From: Streptomyces liliifuscus
Lineage (GTDB): Bacteria; Actinomycetota; Actinomycetes; Streptomycetales; Streptomycetaceae
Assembly (NCBI RefSeq): GCF_016598615.1
Contig: NZ_CP066831.1
Coordinates: 1,984,001 to 2,048,000, forward strand
Direction of reading: 5' to 3'
DNA: 64,000 bases
Shown: positions 62,077 through 64,000 of the stretch, piece after piece
How positions within the stretch are numbered: position 1 is the stretch's first letter
How the letters are laid out: every line of letters starts with the position of its first letter
Position numbers and translations under genes: made by a program
Notes under the pieces: model-generated
The model's database searches: none
Told to the model about the DNA's origin: nothing
Seen by the model: the letters and a program-made list of their open reading frames with translations, nothing else

Positions 62077-62698
62077 AGCGGCTGTCCGCGCGGAACCGCT
62101 CGACGAGATGGGCCGGGGCCTTCTGCGGTGAGCCCGCGTCGTAGGGCGGCTGCGGGTCGTACTCCGTCAACAGCTGTACCGCCTGGGCCTGTTCGTCGCC
62201 CGCGATCCTGCCGAGCAGGGTGAGCCCCATGTCGATGCCGGACGAGACGCCGGCCGCCGTGACGTACTTGCCGTCGGTCACGACCCGCTCGCCGGTCGGC
62301 TCGGCGCCGAAGTTCTTCAGGTGGTCGAGGGCCAGCCAGTGGGAGGTCGCGCGGCGGCCCTGAAGGAGTCCGGCCGCCGCGAGCAGCAGTGAGCCGGTGC
62401 ACACGGATGTCGTCCAGGTGCTCGTGGTGTCCGCCGCGCGCAGCCAGTCGAGGAGCACCTCGTTGTCCATCTGCGGGGTCTGGCCGGGGCCGCCGGGGAC
62501 CACGACGATGTCCGGGTTCGTGACCTCGGCGAGGGTCTTGTCGGCGGTGATGGCCAGGTTGCCGGTGTCCGTGCGGATGGGTCCCGCTTGCTCGGCGACG
62601 AAGACCGTTTCTGAGCCGGGGAGGCGGCCCAGGGTTTCGTAGGGGCCCACCGCGTCCAGGGCGGTGAAACGGTCGAAGAGGACGATGGCGATCTGCAT
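62063..62698 (-). CDS. DJ-1/PfpI family protein
   Basis: This 211-residue class I glutamine-amidotransferase-like protein has VVVPGGPGQTP (65-75) and the nucleophile elbow TSVCTGSLLLA with Cys100, followed by TSHWLALDHL with His. It resembles isonitrile hydratase (InhA)-like DJ-1 proteins. It sits upstream of a GlxA-type regulator gene on the same strand that has the same N-terminal fold. Substrate unknown. Confidence 0.9.
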   Translation of the reverse strand: MQIAIVLFDRFTALDAVGPYETLGRLPGSETVFVAEQAGPIRTDTGNLAITADKTLAEVTNPDIVVVPGGPGQTPQMDNEVLLDWLRAADTTSTWTTSVCTGSLLLAAAGLLQGRRATSHWLALDHLKNFGAEPTGERVVTDGKYVTAAGVSSGIDMGLTLLGRIAGDEQAQAVQLLTEYDPQPPYDAGSPQKAPAHLVERFRADSRFSVA

Positions 62699-62757
62699 GG
62701 CGAGCCTTTCGATTTCTTGGGGTGCGGAGGTCTGTGCGTTCCGTGCGGGTTGTATGT

Positions 62758-62800
62758 GGCTGGTCGCGCAGTTCCCCGCGCCCCTGGCGGGGCGGTCGTG
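62758..62800. repeat. Dispersed GCGCAGTTCCCCGCGCCCCT element, copy 2
   Basis: The core 62764-62785 is identical over 22 bp to copy 1 at 60509-60530 and is followed by GGCGGGGC, which can pair back to GCGCCCC. It lies between the GlxA-type regulator stop and the DJ-1 start. Confidence 0.75.
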
Positions 62801-62814
62801 AGCCGGCGCCCTGA

Positions 62815-63828
62815 TCACGAGGTTTGTGTCGTGTGGAAACGGCGGCGGTACTCCGCCGGAGGTGCGCCCAAGGTTCTGATGAAGGCTCGGCGCATTGCCT
62901 CCGGGGTTCCGTAGCCGCTTGCCCTGGCGATCTGTTCCACTCCGTCCGTGGTGTCCTCCAGGAGGCGGCGGGCGTGTTCGAGGCGGACCGTGTCGACGTA
63001 GCGGCCCGGGGTCATGCCCGTCTCGGACTGGAAGGCGCGGGCAAAGTGGCGGGGCGACAGGCGGGCGCGGGCCGCCAGCGACTCGACGCACAGGTCGTCG
63101 CCCGGGTGCTCGGTGATCCAGTGCTGGACCTGGCGGAGCGGTTCGCGACGGGCCGTCTGCGCGGAGAGCTGGGCGCTGAACTGGGCCTGGTTCCCCGGGC
63201 GCCGTAGGAAGACGACGAGATACCGGGCGACGCTGAGCGCGGCGTCCCGGCCGAGGTCCTCCTCGACCAGCGCGAGGGCGAGGTCGATCCCGGCGGTGAC
63301 ACCGGCCGAGGTGGCCACATGGCCGTCGCGTACGTAGATGGGGTCCGGGTCGACCTCGATGGCCGGGTGGTCGCGGGCGAGCCGGTCGCAGTACGCCCAG
63401 TGGGTGGTCACGCGGCGGCCGTCCAGGAGGCCCGCCTCCGCGAGCAGGATCGCGCCGGTGCAGACGGAGACCAGGCGGTCGGCGCGCGGGCCGTGCTCCC
63501 GCAGCCAGTCGATCACCCGTGGATCGGGACCGCGCGTGCCCCTGCCTCCGGGAACCAGCAGGGTGTGCGGCGCCGGGGCCTCGGCCAGGGCGTGGTCCGG
63601 CACGACGGTCAGGCCGCTGGAGGTGCGTACGGGAGCGCCGTCCAGGGAGGCGGTGTGGATGCGGTAGGTCGCTCCGGGCTCGCCGGCGTAGGTGTCGGCG
63701 CCGGTGAAGACCTCCACGGGGCCCGTGACGTCGAGGCTCTGGACGCCGTCGAAGAGGACTACGAGGACGGTTCGGTACGCCATGTGTCGATTCTTCGCGG
63801 CCGGCGGGGTGGCCGCAATGACGAACAT
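62815..63828 (-). CDS. GlxA-type AraC regulator with DJ-1/PfpI domain
   Basis: This 337-residue protein has an N-terminal DJ-1/PfpI-like sensor domain with SVCTGAILLA (Cys123) and a C-terminal AraC DNA-binding domain: LAARARLSPRHFARAFQSETG and QIARASGYGTPEAMRRAF. The sensor domain in this family usually binds a ligand rather than catalysing. The ATG at 63828 follows AGGAAAGGTGGG; the ATG at 63783 (MAYRTVLVV) matches the usual family start and is the alternative. It probably controls the DJ-1 gene ahead of it or the divergent gene. Confidence 0.9.
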   Translation of the reverse strand: MFVIAATPPAAKNRHMAYRTVLVVLFDGVQSLDVTGPVEVFTGADTYAGEPGATYRIHTASLDGAPVRTSSGLTVVPDHALAEAPAPHTLLVPGGRGTRGPDPRVIDWLREHGPRADRLVSVCTGAILLAEAGLLDGRRVTTHWAYCDRLARDHPAIEVDPDPIYVRDGHVATSAGVTAGIDLALALVEEDLGRDAALSVARYLVVFLRRPGNQAQFSAQLSAQTARREPLRQVQHWITEHPGDDLCVESLAARARLSPRHFARAFQSETGMTPGRYVDTVRLEHARRLLEDTTDGVEQIARASGYGTPEAMRRAFIRTLGAPPAEYRRRFHTTQTS

Positions 63829-63929
63829 CCCACCTTTCCTGCCATCAAGGCCCATGCAGAGGGCTGGACGACCGAACCGATCGTGCCCCGCCATTCCACA
63901 CGTACCAACCAGTCGGTAACGTGCCCGGC

Positions 63930-64000
63930 ATGACCACTGCCCTGCCGGAGCGCGCCGGACGCCGATGTCACAACGTCCTCAATCCCCTGCACTCGACCCA
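63930..64000 (+). CDS. Start of a gene cut by the window edge (SCO6745-like)
   Basis: ATG at 63930 opens a frame still open at the end, reading MTTALPERAGRRCHNVLNPL over its first 20 residues. From memory the CHNVLNPLHST start matches the SCO6745 family of helix-turn-helix-like Streptomyces proteins, which would fit the order of this region. It is divergent from the GlxA-type gene. Only 23 residues are visible, so the call is tentative. Confidence 0.55.
   Translation, partial: MTTALPERAGRRCHNVLNPLHST

Overview
The window is high-GC actinobacterial chromosome, almost certainly Streptomyces. The evidence is the strong G/C third-position bias, GTG starts, ATGA/GTGA gene overlaps, a cvn conservon, a tdh-kbl pair and a full hopanoid cluster. 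From memory, the right half (about 35.8-64 kb) runs in the same order as the S. coelicolor region around SCO6745-SCO6771; that comparison was not computed.

Layout. 1-6.3 kb (+): a translationally coupled surface-glycan operon (DUF4910 hydrolase, flippase-like protein, GT2, pyruvyl transferase, RmlC-like epimerase, class III aminotransferase). 6.3-12.3 kb: PAP2 phosphatase, methyltransferase, tRNA-Pro(GGG), a split transketolase behind a MerR/SoxR-type operator, an MFS pump and a YjbR-like protein. 12.3-16.9 kb (-): GNAT, XRE-cupin and LysR regulators, then kbl and tdh (threonine to glycine). 17.1-20.6 kb: divergent Gfo/Idh/MocA oxidoreductase and DUF2264 protein sharing a 20-bp iterated array. 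20.6-25.3 kb (-): a conservon (histidine kinase, roadblock, DUF742, GTPase) plus a GAF gene. 25.7-35.8 kb: MBL-fold hydrolase, a Glu/Leu/Phe/Val-type dehydrogenase with a TetR regulator and twin operators, SGNH hydrolase, a secreted Tat protein, a LysM-M23 peptidase behind a ydaO-type c-di-AMP riboswitch, GH36 alpha-galactosidase and a tyrosine phosphatase.

35.8-49.8 kb (-) is the hopanoid locus. HpnC, HpnD and HpnE make squalene, a polyprenyl synthetase supplies farnesyl-PP, Shc cyclises squalene, HpnH and HpnG build the C35 side chain, IspG and Dxs are dedicated MEP-pathway copies, and HpnO is the side-chain aminotransferase. An XRE-cupin regulator with a small membrane protein lies just downstream. 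Two small coupled ORFs sit in this operon: a 46-codon ORF between hpnD and hpnE, and a 26-codon Cys-rich ORF overlapping the hpnC start.

50-57.1 kb (-) looks like a phosphate-containing glycopolymer system: large DUF5941-like CDP-alcohol phosphatidyltransferase (apparently with a CTG start), nucleotidyltransferase, glycerol-1-phosphate-type dehydrogenase, second CDP-alcohol transferase, GT2, and a TagG/TagH-like ABC exporter. A PHO-box-like repeat lies between it and divergent galE. 57.4-64 kb: galE, CDF metal exporter, idi, an anti-sigma-type kinase, enoyl-CoA hydratase, DJ-1/PfpI protein, a GlxA regulator and the start of one more gene.
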